DNA of 64,000 nucleotides from Diphasiastrum complanatum (taxonomy: Eukaryota; Streptophyta; Lycopodiopsida; Lycopodiales; Lycopodiaceae), in contig CM055103.1 of the NCBI GenBank assembly GCA_029204225.1, forward strand, positions 49,337,756 through 49,401,755, read 5' to 3'. Below are positions 43,976-56,345 of the stretch, piece after piece. The notes beneath the pieces were generated by a model that saw nothing but the letters and a program-made list of their open reading frames with translations, ran no database searches and had not been told where the DNA came from. Numbering within the stretch: position 1 is the stretch's first letter; each line of letters begins with the position of its first letter. The translations under genes were made by a program, and so were the position numbers.

Positions 43976-45870
43976 GTGCCCATGGCGGTTTAAACTTAGA
44001 ACTAAATAAGTTAAGCCATTATGGATACTGCAAAAGCCTAAACTTGATGGGCAAGTTCTACGTTTAAATCCTATCCTGCTTGCATTTTTTAAGATGTTCC
44101 GCAGGATGGCTAGAATATTTCTTGGAATATCAGCCTATATTCCTCGGAATATCAGCCTACATTATCCCCTCTGTTAAGAACTTGGCGGTCCCACGCCAAG
44201 TGCAATGTTAAGACCCCGCTCCTTATGGTGCTGGAGGAGTCAAAGTCAGTGCATCTTGTAGATGTGGAACTTTTTGTAAAGTGTTGTTCCGTAGGAGGTG
44301 AAGCTTTGAAGAAGTACAAGCATCTCCAGAAGATTTGAATTGAAGCAGAGTGGAGTTGGCTCGTTGATGACTTGCTTCCCATTGCTTACGCAAATGATTC
44401 AACGGATGATGTACACGAGCTCAGTATTTCTTGAGACATGATGTGAATGCCATGCAAGGGGTTACTGAACGGCAGTGAGATGAAGATGGAGTGGGTGTGA
44501 TAGACGGTGTTGAAATCTTGGAAGTGGTGAAGGTGGATATATGGAAGTGGCTAGATGGATCAAAATTCCTTTACTCATTATTGTCTTTTGAAGCACTTTT
44601 GGCAGCAGAGGTTTCCCATTTGATGTTTCTTGTAGCTGTTTGAATTCTTCACAGAGTTCAAGAACTCTTCAAGCGGTCGCGAATGTATAGGGGCGTGTAT
44701 GGCCTTGTTTTTTTTTTTTGAATGATCAACAAGCTGTTAACGTGTCGTTTTTTTTTTATTTGGATTTAAGACATGGCTCATTATCATTGTTGAGAACCTC
44801 TAACATCCTTGAGTTTGTTGCTTCAAGCGTCGCGAACTTTATCTATGGTATGCTGCAGATGTCATAGATTTGTCCGCTTCACGAAGTACTGTAGTTGACA
44901 AACTAGAGCAGTGCAGATTGATCCATTGGAGAGGAATGAAGACTTGAGACGAGGATGGGGGAAGTGAGATGAAGCTGCAAGATGTAGTATATGGTGGAAC
45001 ATGAGAGAATGAATGGATGTAAAACAGGAATGAGATGGGTCTTGTGTGGATTTGCATATCTGTCCCTAACATAACCAATGCTCTTTGTACAATTCTCCAC
45101 GGAATCATCATTGCTCGTCTTTGAAAGCTTTGTCATCGAGGTTGTGCGCTCATAGCTTCAATCTCTGATTGACTTGAGATTTCTTCAGTTTATGTAGGCC
45201 TATGGAATGTCGCTCGCTGATGACTTGTGCTTTTTGTGGCCTCCGCAGATGATTGAATGGATGATGTACAACAGAGGTAGTATGGGCTTGAGACATGATT
45301 ACCACTGCTCAATGTACATTTTGCCAATGAAGCATCGTTGTTGGCATTGGTAGGAACACTTGTCGTCTGCGTTGGTTTGCACATAGATTTTGCCTTTAAT
45401 GTGACTTGAGAGCCCTTCACTGGTACAAGCTGTCACTTTATTGATGATTTGATGGCCATGGTGAGGCAATTGGAAAAGCATGGATATTGTAGCGCTTATG
45501 TAAAATCAACTGCTTATTGCGAATGGCGGTGTTGGTGTTGTCACAGATATTTCATCTTGTTGGGAAGATGGATCTTTTGCTAGATCATGGTTGCAGTCAA
45601 ATAAGATGCTCGTTTTGTTGCCAAACTGAGCATTTGTTGTTGAAGTCCTTGACTTCTCTTTTTGTTCATATTGAAAGTTGTTGAAATCATTGGTAAGGAT
45701 GTAGAGATATATCCCAATGAAAATTCGTGTGATACTGCAACTGTAGAGGTAGAATAAAATTGTTAATGAAATATCACCTATAGTGTTGCTGCAAAAGAAA
45801 ACACACCAAACCATACAGCAATAGAACAAACAAACATGTAGTTGAAACTGAAAAGGTGAGGCTATTTTTT
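43976..45870. other. Degraded TE-like stretch, no assignable gene
   Basis: Two diverged copies of a segment (about 44360-44450 and 45210-45300) share TGATGACTTG, then GATGATGTACA, then TTGAGACATGAT. Short ORFs on the minus strand lack recognisable domains. Poly-T runs at about 44710 and 44750. Confidence 0.4.
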
Positions 45871-46821
45871 AATGATTCTTCAAGACGATGCCAATGAATG
45901 GTTTTTAAACCATGAAGGCCTGAACAACACGTCTTGGGAGACCATCACTACAACACTCATCAAAAGATTTCCAAGCTCACCCAAAGCCCTTTTATCCAAT
46001 TGACTCAGATCAAGATGTGAAGCAAAGAATCAGTACGCACCTACATCGAGCACTTCAACCGTCTTAAAGTAGACTATGTCGATGATAAAATCATTGAGAA
46101 AATGGCCATTCGATTATTCCTAGTCAGGTTACCCAAGGCCATCAAGAGAGAATTGAAACCCGTAGACTCTTACATGATGCTAAAGGACATGATGGATGAT
46201 GCCATCTGAGAAGAAGATGAAGGGTCTGATGAGGATTACGATTATCGTGAGAAAAAGGGTAAGGGGCTGGCTAAACACGAGACTTCACGTATTGAAGAAT
46301 CCACCTCAACTAGCATGATCGATATCCTTCAGCATCTAGAAGGTTGGTAACGGGCACACCAAGCACAAATGGAGAAGTTGACCTCAGAGTTCCAAAATGC
46401 TAAAAGATGTGGCCGAAAAGACATTCTCTATCCATGGAAAATATTGTGCCCTGTGTGTGCTCAACGCCATGCTGCCAATGCGTGCCCACATGCAAGAACG
46501 TACTATCAACAGACACCAAGACCGTTGTACCATCCGTACGAATTAAGCACCGAACTACACTACCAATGCATCCGCACAGAGGCCAGAACAATACCAACCA
46601 AGGCCACTAGGCCCAATTTTTCATCAACATCGATTCTCTGGTTCTATTCTTATCCACGAACGATCGCTCCCCATCCAACACAACAGTCTTTTGTAGAGAG
46701 TCAACATATTGCTACATCGTCTATCACACAAGTTGATTCCGACTACATAGACCCAGCGATGTCCTATATAGAAGATACCAATGTGCCTGTTCATCAAGTT
46801 GATCCATTTGCACTTTACTAA
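45870..46821 (+). pseudogene. Gypsy gag with knuckle-like motif
   Basis: From about 45870 it reads MILQDDANEWFLNHEGLNNT, then WETITTTLIKRF. After a frame change near 46000 it continues as RTYIEHFNRLKVDYVDDKII, then RLFLVRLPKAIKRELKPVDS. This is the retrotransposon gag domain. Stops occur at 46209 and 46350. The last part (46369-46821) is open and includes CPVCAQRHAANACPH, a CCHC-like knuckle, followed by a Pro/Thr/Tyr-rich tail. Plus strand, unrelated to the chromovirus gag. Confidence 0.75.
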
Positions 46822-47519
46822 AATTAGTAGTATTAGATGTGTCTAGGCTCGTCTAGTCTTACTGATTCTTTTGTCATCCACTAATACATAGTTGCTTCTG
46901 ATCCAAATAGAGTTACACCCTATCTAGCAACCACGTAAGGTCTATCTCAAACATTATTCATAGATAAGATCGAGAATGTACCACCTCATATCTGTGTCTT
47001 CATTACGTCTCTATGACCAAGCAATGGATATCATACCCTGGAGCCAAGTTTTGAGCTACCGCCTGATGAATCATGAGTTTTGTGTCTAGATGATAACCCG
47101 TATGTTTTATCTGAGTGAAAGTAATCGAAGACATAATTGTCTTATTACATGCTATGTAAATGTTATATGTTATCACTTGTTTTTCTTTTGTAACACTGTA
47201 GCTATGGCCTTGTGCCAAGTTCGATACTGGATTGCAAGAGTTTGGTCTAAGAGTGTTATGCAAATCCTTCTATAGAGTTATCTGCTACAATTTTTCATTT
47301 TTTCTCTTATTTCAAGTTTTGTCATGTCAACTCTCGACCGACGCCATTAGCTTCCATCTCAACCAACACCTTTCCAGTTCAATCTCGACCGATGTCCAAT
47401 CTCAACCGATGCCTTCCCATCCCATCTCGACCGATGCCATCTGTCACACTCTCGACAGAGCCGAAGCCCCTGTTAAAACTGTCACCAATCTCAATTGAAG
47501 CATTTTTTCTAGACCACTA
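46822..47519. other. Spacer with CTCGACCGATGCC minisatellite-like repeats
   Basis: About six irregular copies of (A/T)CTC(G/A)ACCGA(T/C)GCC between 47327 and 47460. It lies between gag and integrase parts of a gypsy relic, so most of pol has been lost or replaced here. Confidence 0.55.
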
Positions 47520-48165
47520 TTTTTTTCAATGAGACCATCAAGGTCCTATTGGAGGAATTCTTCGTGATCCTTAGATTTAGCACGCCTTATTATCCTCGTA
47601 GTAATGGATAGGCAGAATCATCCAATAAGATCTTGTGTAGCATACTCACAAAAACAGTCAAAGCTAGTAGATCTGATTGGGAGCACAAGCTATGCCTCTG
47701 TGGGCATTCATAACAGCTTACAAGGGAAGCATTGACCGCACACCATTTCAGTTGGTCTATGGTCAGGGATGCCATAATGCCAGTAGATTTTTTGGTCCCT
47801 TCACTAAGGATTGCTACAACACAACGCCTTGATGAATCCAAATCTCTACAATTACGCCATGAAGCACTGCATAAACTTTGCGAGACACGCTTACTAGCTA
47901 TGCATGTACTGGCAGCTGAGAAAGAACGACGCAAGGCATGGCATGATCGCCGATTGCATAAGAAGGATCTTTGATCTGGAGATTTGGTCCTCATGTACAA
48001 TACCAAGGTGATCAAAGAAAAGTTGAAGTTCACAGGCGAAGGCCCATTATGAGTAAAGGAAATTCTCAGCCATGGAGTCATGAACCTCGAGCAGTTAGAT
48101 GGGATGCCATTTGACACGCCCATCAATGGTAGTTGGTTGCACAAGTATCGGCCACCATAGTGAAA
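47520..48165 (+). pseudogene. Gypsy integrase C-terminal part
   Basis: Reads LRFSTPYYPRSNG, a stop, then AESSNKILCSILTKTVKASR, SDWEHKL and, after a frame shift, AIMPVDFLVPSLRIATTQRL, then LAAEKERRKAWHDRRLHKK and SGDLVLMYN. The STPYxPxxNGQxE block contains the catalytic Glu of the integrase core. The rest is the C-terminal region. At least two stops and a frameshift are present. Probably the same decayed element as the gag at 45.9-46.8 kb. Confidence 0.8.
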
Positions 48166-48848
48166 CATATTAGGATGGTGATGACAGGTCACAAAAAGTC
48201 CATCTTCAAGGTCATCACACCTAGACCTAGAGAAATCTAGTCAGATCAAGCCAGATCCATCAAGATCTAGCAAGATCTGATAAGATCCGACACCATCCAG
48301 CAAGATCCAAGTAAGATTAGGTCCAGATAGGATCAATCGAAAAGTCAACCGAGAAGCAGATCATCAGATTACATCATTCAGTCTCCATTTTTGCAAATCA
48401 GAGACATCAAACTCAAGAAGATACAATAAAATAAAGGCAAAATTCACTTGAATTTATGAATCAGCTACCAAATGTCCATCAGAAGTCCTAGAGAACTCTC
48501 CATAATTAGATCTGATCTGGATGCAAAAGTATACCAGTCTGCAAGAGTTAAGAATTAGAGAATCTCAAGATCTCATTAAAAAACACTTTTTCCATGATTT
48601 TTCGAGTTTCCTTGGGAGTTAACTCTTGAAACTTTGACAGCCACCAGATCTGACCCAGAGTCATCTATGAAATTCTCTACGAGAGTTACTGATGGAAAAA
48701 TCATCAATTTTGAGTGTTTACGAGGGTTCAGAAAGGCAGAAACTTCAAAACCTTCATAGAGCATTAAGATTAGCAAACCAACCTTTGCAAGGGACATAAA
48801 TGGAATCAGAGCAGTGAAAATAGTCTGCCTAGAATTCTCAAACCCTCG
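48166..48848. other. Spacer with repeated AAGATC-rich motif
   Basis: About 48220-48330 has several imperfect copies of AGATC(T/C)AGCAAGATC. No gene. Confidence 0.4.
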
Positions 48849-49753
48849 ATGATGCCATACGACTGGCATACCTTCCTGCTCCACGAGCTTTCCATCGCCA
48901 TAAAACCTAACATGCACGACCGTATCGCAACAAGACCACTGTTGTGTAATTTTGCTTGTGCGCTTCTCAAGGAGAAGGTTCGCAGGTTTAACAAATCCAA
49001 CATTTTGTTTGCCACCATCCCACATACTAGCCTATACCCACCTTTTGATGCTTCCACTTCCCATCAACCCACAGTTACTGACACAACAGCTAGCAAACGC
49101 ATGTGTGGCGCCGTCCCTTTCTCATCGAGCTCCCCTACTGCACCTCCGCAACTAACCACCACCACTTCTGCCGCCACAACTTCTTCTTTTGTTTAACCCT
49201 CCACTACTACTACCACATCTGTTCCTTTTTTCCCTATTCCTACCACCTCTACCTTTGTTCCCATAGTTTCCACTTCTTCCATCACTATCGCTTCGTCCAT
49301 ACCTCCTGCTTCTGCTTCTACCCCCCTCTTTCAGATCAACCCTCTCGACTCTCAGCTCTCTCTTGATGCCCTATCATGTATGCAATTCATCAACCTTTTG
49401 TCGCCTCGCCAAGTTTCCTCACCCCCCTCATCATCATCCATATTCGAAACCACCCTCCAGTTCCCTTTCATTCCTCCTATTCCTTCTTTTGGACAATCTG
49501 TTCTTACACAACTCCTCTCACACCCCCCCACATCTCCTGTGAAGGCTGCCGAGGATGACAAACCATTGCCCGATGATGCATTTGTACAGACAAAATTTGT
49601 ATCATCACCCCTTCGTATTGATCCCACTACACCAGAGGGTATGGTGCAGCTAGAGAACCTGATGAAGACGATGACACCGACGTGCATGGCGTGGGTGCAC
49701 AAGATCAGGGGCCCCAGGACACCTCAGGAGCCGACACCCAGGGGCAAGACATA
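48849..49753 (+). pseudogene. Pro/Ser/Thr-rich ORF, unidentified (one stop)
   Basis: A single frame runs from 48849 to 49753 with one TAA at 49194-49196. The N-terminal part reads MMPYDWHTFLLHELSIAIKP then ATRPLLCNFACALLKEKV. The middle is a long Ser/Thr/Pro-rich stretch, and the end has TTPEGMVQLENLMKTMTPTC. A Leu/Cys-containing N-terminus followed by a low-complexity linker is common in proteins encoded by plant gypsy-type repeats, but I cannot name a family. The even frame over 900 bp suggests former coding use. Confidence 0.4.
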
Positions 49754-50089
49754 GGCCAAGATACGAGCCATATACAAGCCTCATCCTCACAGGGCTCGAT
49801 ATCAAACTCCGCCAGTTGCACGTTCAGAAAGCCAACCTTGATAGAGGACGAAATCAATTCCTATCTGGCGTAGTTCCCACATGAAAGCTCGCGCGGCGGC
49901 TGACAACTCTCAGTGACAATAAAGAAGATCAAGGGCAATGAGTTGGCCTATATTCTAACCTTAGGTGCTCAGCCAGCATGGAGAAAAAGGCTATTTGAAT
50001 GGGACCCTACTACCATCAGGGCATACGTTACCAGTCCTTGACAGTTACAGATCAACGCCCACTACCTCCCCTACCCATGTCGATCTAAA

Positions 50090-50383
50090 TTGGCGGCCCC
50101 CCCCCTAGACCAAATCACGATCCACACAAGCAATTGGCCAAAGATAGAGTCACAGTATGGGTGGAAGACGGACGTAGATGCTAGAAGGGCTCTTGTTCAG
50201 TTTTCACAACAATTTCTCACCTGCCCAAATCGAACAGTTCGCTCGGCCGCAACATATGCCTGGGACTTAGAATATCTAATGGGCGTCCCCACAAAATGGG
50301 ATGATTTTTTGCCAACCATTTGTTTTGATTCGAATACCGCCCTGGTCTCAGAAAAAGTTGAAGATCAACTACCAGTGGTGTGA
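50090..50383 (+). pseudogene. Unidentified 97-codon ORF, possibly the same repeat protein
   Basis: Reads APPLDQITIHTSNWPKIESQ then WDLEYLMGVPTKWDDFLPTI. Raised GC content and continuity with the preceding region suggest TE coding sequence. No domain recognised. Confidence 0.3.
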
Positions 50384-51471
<1,088 letters not shown>

Positions 51472-51819
51472 GGCAAGATTTGATTGTAAGTAGATTTTAG
51501 ATCATCTTATCTTCATTCCAACTTTGTGAGGGAGTGCTAGAACTGAGATTATAAGTCCATTTGTTGGATTAAAAATCTAATTTGAGTGAAACACTACAAG
51601 AGAGAGACCTTAGTGAGTTTCTAGAGACAATCAAATCCATTTCTTGGCAAGATTTGTTTGCAAGTAGTTTTCACTTCATCTTATCTTCATTCCAACTTTG
51701 TGAGGGAGTGATAGAACTGTGATTATAAGTCCATTTGTTGGATTAGAAATCAAATCTGAGTGAAACACTACAAGTGTGAGACCTTTGTGAGTTTCAAGTC
51801 AATCAAATCTATTTCTTGT
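51472..51819. repeat. Direct tandem duplication, period 174 bp
   Basis: Units 51472-51645 and 51646-51819 both run from GGCAAGATTTG through CATCTTATCTTCATTCCAAC to ATCTATTTCTT/ATCCATTTCTT with moderate divergence. Located in the leader just upstream of a copia gag. Confidence 0.9.
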
Positions 51820-51839
51820 TTGTAGAAGTCATTAGTAAG

Positions 51840-52067
51840 ATGGCATCTGCTGGAGCATACCTTCTAGAAGCTAGTGAGAGATTGAATTCTACAAATTATG
51901 CTATTTGGAAGGTTAGGATGGAGTCACTTTTGGTGCTCCAAGACGTTTATGAGTTTCTGATTGAGGATGAAGATGAACCTCTAGGTGCAAAGGAATTAGT
52001 GAGATACAAAAAGAGATATAGGATAGCACTTCATTGTGTGAAAATGAATGTGAGCAATGATTTTTGA
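51840..52067 (+). pseudogene. Copia gag N-terminal fragment
   Basis: Reads MASAGAYLLEASERLNSTNY, then AIWKVRMESLLVLQDVYEFL, and ends HCVKMNVSNDF at a stop. It is clearly related to the gag of copia 2. The rest of the element is missing. Confidence 0.82.
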
Positions 52068-52237
52068 GGGAAGTATCATCATGTAAAAGTTAATTGATGC
52101 TTTCAAATCTCCATTTACCACGTTGTCTAAGGTATAATTTTTGAAAGTTTCTAGGATCTCGTGAACTAGCTCCCGGCGAGATTCCTCCTTCAACAGGTTA
52201 ATCTTAACACAATCTCACCAAAGTTTCTAGCATCTCT

Positions 52238-52882
52238 TCAACTATGTCTTGAATATGCTGCTAACCATGCCACATTGATCATGTTCACCTTGTAAGTTAT
52301 AGGCATGTCTAGGGTGTATCCCTTGGGAGAAGAAGTGCTAAGTTCTGAATCCAAATCCGGTTGACACCACGTATGCCTAGCCATACAGTCAACTGTGGCT
52401 AATGCTTCCGTCCAACGCACAATGTCATATTGAGAATCATAATGACCACCCTTAACTGGTCTTGGACGATCAATTCTATTGTATGTGGTGGAGGAGTTGT
52501 CATCAGCCTTAGGAGTAATAGTTTTCACCATCCAAGTGGTTGGATCCACCTTTACTGCCTGTTCTCCGTCTTTAAAGGTGAGTTTTCTTGTTCCCTAGTT
52601 GTGAACTAGTTGCACGACTCTCAACCAAGGTCTTCCCAATAGAACTCGATAGGTGGAAGGAGACTCTAGAATTTCCATCACCACGAAGATGATCACAAAT
52701 TGCACTCCCGCTATCTTCACTATAATATCTTCAACTACACCTTTTGGTTTAACGCAAGACTGGTCAACTAGTTTGATAGTAGACGAGCTATGGAACTGTG
52801 GGTGCATTCGTTGGGATGAGTCACATAATAGGAATGTATGTGTTTGTTTGGGTTCATCACATGGTGTATTAATCGGATGCAA
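52238..52882 (-). pseudogene. Gypsy protease-to-RT linker fragment
   Basis: Minus strand: STIKLVDQSCVKPKGVVEDI, VKIAGVQFVIIFVVMEI, STYRVLLGRPWLRVV, then after a frame break KVDPTTWMVKTITPKADDNS and a long hydrophilic segment. The LLGRPWL motif and upstream beta-strand pattern are those of the gypsy aspartic protease region. The active-site DxG is not seen. Confidence 0.75.
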
Positions 52883-52948
52883 AGATATTCATAGGTTTTG
52901 CAAGGATGTAGGTATGACGAAGGAAAATTTCACAAGGAGGAGGAGGAT

Positions 52949-52977
52949 GGGGGGGGGGGGGGGGGGGGGGCGGGGGG
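52949..52977. repeat. G22 homopolymer followed by C and G6
   Basis: 22 consecutive G (52949-52970), C, then six G. Strong G-quadruplex potential; homopolymer length may be affected by sequencing error. Confidence 0.9.
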
Positions 52978-53089
52978 CTGTTGGCGAAGGCACCATGATT
53001 CATGTGATTCTATTTTGGAGTGCCAAAAGCCTTCACATGATACATGTGATACTTAGTGGCATCAAAGGAATCACTATCGTCATACTTTG

Positions 53090-54190
53090 AAAATTTTGCA
53101 CCAACTTCAATAGGTGTAGATGATACCTTACTATGTTTTATGCGAAATATCTTGAGTAGTTCAACAACGTACTTTATTTGGCCACTTTAGTCTAGATTCT
53201 ATCCACAATTTCTTGTAGATAATAGTGCTTCTTGGTACAAATATTACATTCCAAATTCCAAGCCTTATCCGAGTAGTAATTCACTTGATTATAAGTAGTC
53301 CTTCAGAAAATAATTTCCATGCCGGAAGGATCATATGAATTTTATCTGATGTCCAAATATGAGAAATTTAAAAGAAAGTAAGGGTTCTTTTAAAAAGTGA
53401 GAAATAGTTTTAAGGGTTCTCTGTTTATCAAAACCGACCAAGTAGAAGAGCACTCTACCACCAAATTTTGACAAGCATGCATCAACCGAAATTATAATTT
53501 CCTTGAGAAAATAGCACACCAAACTGGGATGACCACTAGGGAAAACCCCTAAGATGAGGATAGGAGAACACAACAAGAGAGACTATGGAGCCAAACTGCC
53601 CAACCAAACCTAGATCAAACCTGGATCTAGCCCCCACGCCATGCCATGTGAAAGCAAGAGAAGAAGAGAGCAACTGGTAACCTAAAATCAAAGTTGTGGA
53701 TGGGAGAATCCCTATCTCAATATATAGAGAGTAGAGTCATGTGCATGAACCCATGCAATCCCCATGTAGGTCAACTATAAATAGGTCACAACTCTTCATG
53801 CATTCCTCCTGCCTATATCAGACACACGTACATGCACTACTCCATATGTCTCAATTAGAGTGTCTGGGTCCTCTCAAGGTAATTAGTCACAAAGAGGCCT
53901 TGACATGGAATTAAATCTTGGCGTGACCAACAATCTCGAACACTGGAGGGCTGGTCTACCATATTAGGACTATTCCATGTCCTTAGTTGAATATGGGCAT
54001 AACACAATGCCTTTGATTTGACACTCTTCTCTGAGTCACATGTTCTACCTTGTTGCTTCCTTCAATCATGATTAACTGATGGAACCAATCTCAGTTGCTA
54101 TTCATGTGTCTTGTAGTCCATCAATCCGTATATACCAACAAGATTCATCATTACATTGAGATGACAATACATTGATAAAGATGTTTAAAG
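53090..54190. other. Spacer; part resembles 26.4-26.58 kb
   Basis: No gene. About 53865-54030 is a diverged copy of the dispersed repeat near 26.4 kb. Confidence 0.45.
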
Positions 54191-54990
54191 TCTCGCCATT
54201 TCAATCCTCAAAAAGATGTATGTAACTTATCTTGCTTGACGTTGGTTATCCTTTTCTTGCACTCCTTTGCCCAATGTCAAGGCTTATGGCAATAGAAGCA
54301 TTTACCTTTCTTCTTCTTCTTGCTTGAAGATTTTGCTTGATCACTAGAAACATTCTTGTTTCACTTGTTCTTCTTCTTCTGCTTGCCTTTTCCTTTCACC
54401 ATTAAGGCTTTGTCTTCATTGCCCTTGATTTGGCTCTTATAAACTTTTCATTGTTGCTCTTCTTGTAGCATAATCCTGTGCAGCTCCTCAAATGCAGGTA
54501 ACTCTCCCTCGCTGCAAGGTTTGAAATTCTTCTCTCAATCCATTTAGCCAAGTTTGAACAAGTTCCATGTCCCTTACCGCTTGTAAAATGGAATGGAGTT
54601 AATCATGCAATGTCCTTATGTGCATGAAATAGCTTGTCAAATTCTCATTGGCCTCCATCCTGCTATTAGTCATTTTGCTTCTGAGGAACAAAATGCGTGA
54701 AGGATTCGTAGTCTAATATTGTCTTCTTAGCACATCCATGCTTGTCTTGGGGTAGTAGTAGCATCACTTATATGCACAATCACATGGTCCTTCACTAATA
54801 GATTACTAATGGTGAGAGCCCTTCTTGCCTTTTTGTTGTATGCCTTTACATCGGCTTCAATCTAGGGATAGACTTCCTCACCTGTAATGACCTCCCAAAG
54901 TTCCTTCTCCATGAGAATATTTTTGAGCTTGAACTTCCAAACATTGTAATCGGATATGTCATGGAGCTTCTCCCTAAGAAATAATGCTCC
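54190..54990 (-). pseudogene. Copia gag relic (minus strand)
   Basis: The minus strand from about 54960 reads YNVWKFKLKNILMEKELWEV, then EADVKAYNKKARRALTISNL and HVIVHISDATT. Scrambled frames follow, then ELPAFEELHRIMLQEEQQ, a Lys-rich stretch, and CFYCHKP, a stop, HWAKECKK (CCHC knuckle) near 54300-54250. Same family as copia 1. Several stops and frameshifts. Confidence 0.8.
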
Positions 54991-56030
54991 TCATAGAGTT
55001 CACTAGCTAGTTGCTGCAAAAAAATTGGAGCTATTTGACCACAAAAAGCCCCTTTAACAAGGGTTATTAGGAGGAAGAAGAAAATGTACTAAAGTCTCAT
55101 ATTGAAGTTATTTAATACTTCAAAGGCTAGGGACCCTTTCAGCCTTTCTAACTGAATATTTTTATTGGAAAGATTTCAAAATGGCCCTTCAACACCCTTT
55201 GGACCCTCTTCATGCCCATCTAACGGTTCGACCTGATCTAATGGCCCATGTTGCTCCTCGAGCGTTCCATCCTAGCCATCAATTGATGTAAGGGCCTATC
55301 CGATGACATCACTGTACTGGTGCATTGAAACCAGCTCCTATGGCCGCTGGCACTCTCCTACTAGCGCACCTTCCTCGTTGTGGGCGCGTGTGACTGCCCA
55401 CGGCCCCTCCTCTCTTCTTCTTGTACCTTTTCTACCTTTTCCCTAATGGGGTTTGCAACTATGGCTGCCACCTACAGGTTGCTACTACTCCTCCTCCTCA
55501 TATCCCTTGCCTATCACAACCATCTACCGTCAATATCCTTATACCAAGGACCCCTCCATCAAAGCTTTATAGATCAAAATGACGCTCTACAAAGAAAGAT
55601 CTCGGATTTTCTCTCTGTAAACTCTTGCCTTGAGAAGAATGGAGGTTTCTTGGACTTCACTCAGACTATATCTGAGCTTTGTCTTGCAGTTAACTATCTG
55701 CCCCATTGAGGTCGCCCTATCTTAGGCTCTTTGTTGGAATTTATAGCTTGTCAAGTGGTGCCTAATTGACCGCAAACAGTCACTTTTTACAAAGGTTATG
55801 GCTAACCCAAGAGAACTTAGAAATGTCTGGCTTTCTCCTCCTTGCACCGAATCGATCCCTATGAGTTGCTTATTGCTTGCACTTGCAACTCTTCTGCAAA
55901 TTCCAAGGCCCCAGCCCCAAATCTATAATTAGGTCTTTTAGCATGAATTCGACTGCCTGAAGCCAACCTTACTGGCTGTTCAAATTTCTTTGAAATTTGT
56001 CTATGTAGCAACAAACCCCCCCTCACCATG
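54991..56030 (-). other. Leader of the minus-strand copia relic
   Basis: Sequence between gag and PBS, with resemblance to the copia 1 leader (for example GGGCGACCTCA on the minus strand at about 55715). A plus-strand ORF at 55380-55709 with a hydrophobic N-terminal run is antisense to this leader and not credited. Confidence 0.55.
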
Positions 56031-56042
56031 GCTTTGATACCA
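56031..56042 (-). other. Primer-binding site of the minus-strand copia relic
   Basis: The minus strand reads TGGTATCAAAGC, one base different from the canonical iMet site. The LTR would lie at higher coordinates, from 56043. Confidence 0.65.
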
Positions 56043-56345
56043 CTGACCGGATTTAGAGATCTGCAATTATGCTACCAATCATCATAAGCTATCAAGCACC
56101 CACAAGCTATTTAGAAAGACAAAATATTCAAGCAAATTGAAAGTGTGTCCAATTCTCTCTTCAATGTAGCTACTATTTACATAGAGTTTTCCTTCTTGAG
56201 AGAGTTCTACATGGCAAGGCTTCCATCGACTGGACCAAGTCCCAACAACAAATGTACACATGTCCTTGTATATGTCTCATGATTATACAGTGCACATACA
56301 TGACATACTATAATCATGACAAGGATGTGTGTACACTGTTAGAAT
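56043..56345 (-). repeat. Probable 5' LTR of the minus-strand copia relic
   Basis: Starts at the PBS edge (plus CTGACCGG). The outer boundary is uncertain, with no partner LTR found to set it. It contains an imperfect inverted repeat at 56253-56335. Confidence 0.45.

Noticed and set aside
55380-55709. ORF with a signal-peptide-like hydrophobic stretch
   Set aside because: It lies antisense within the leader of a minus-strand copia relic whose gag and PBS are recognisable.
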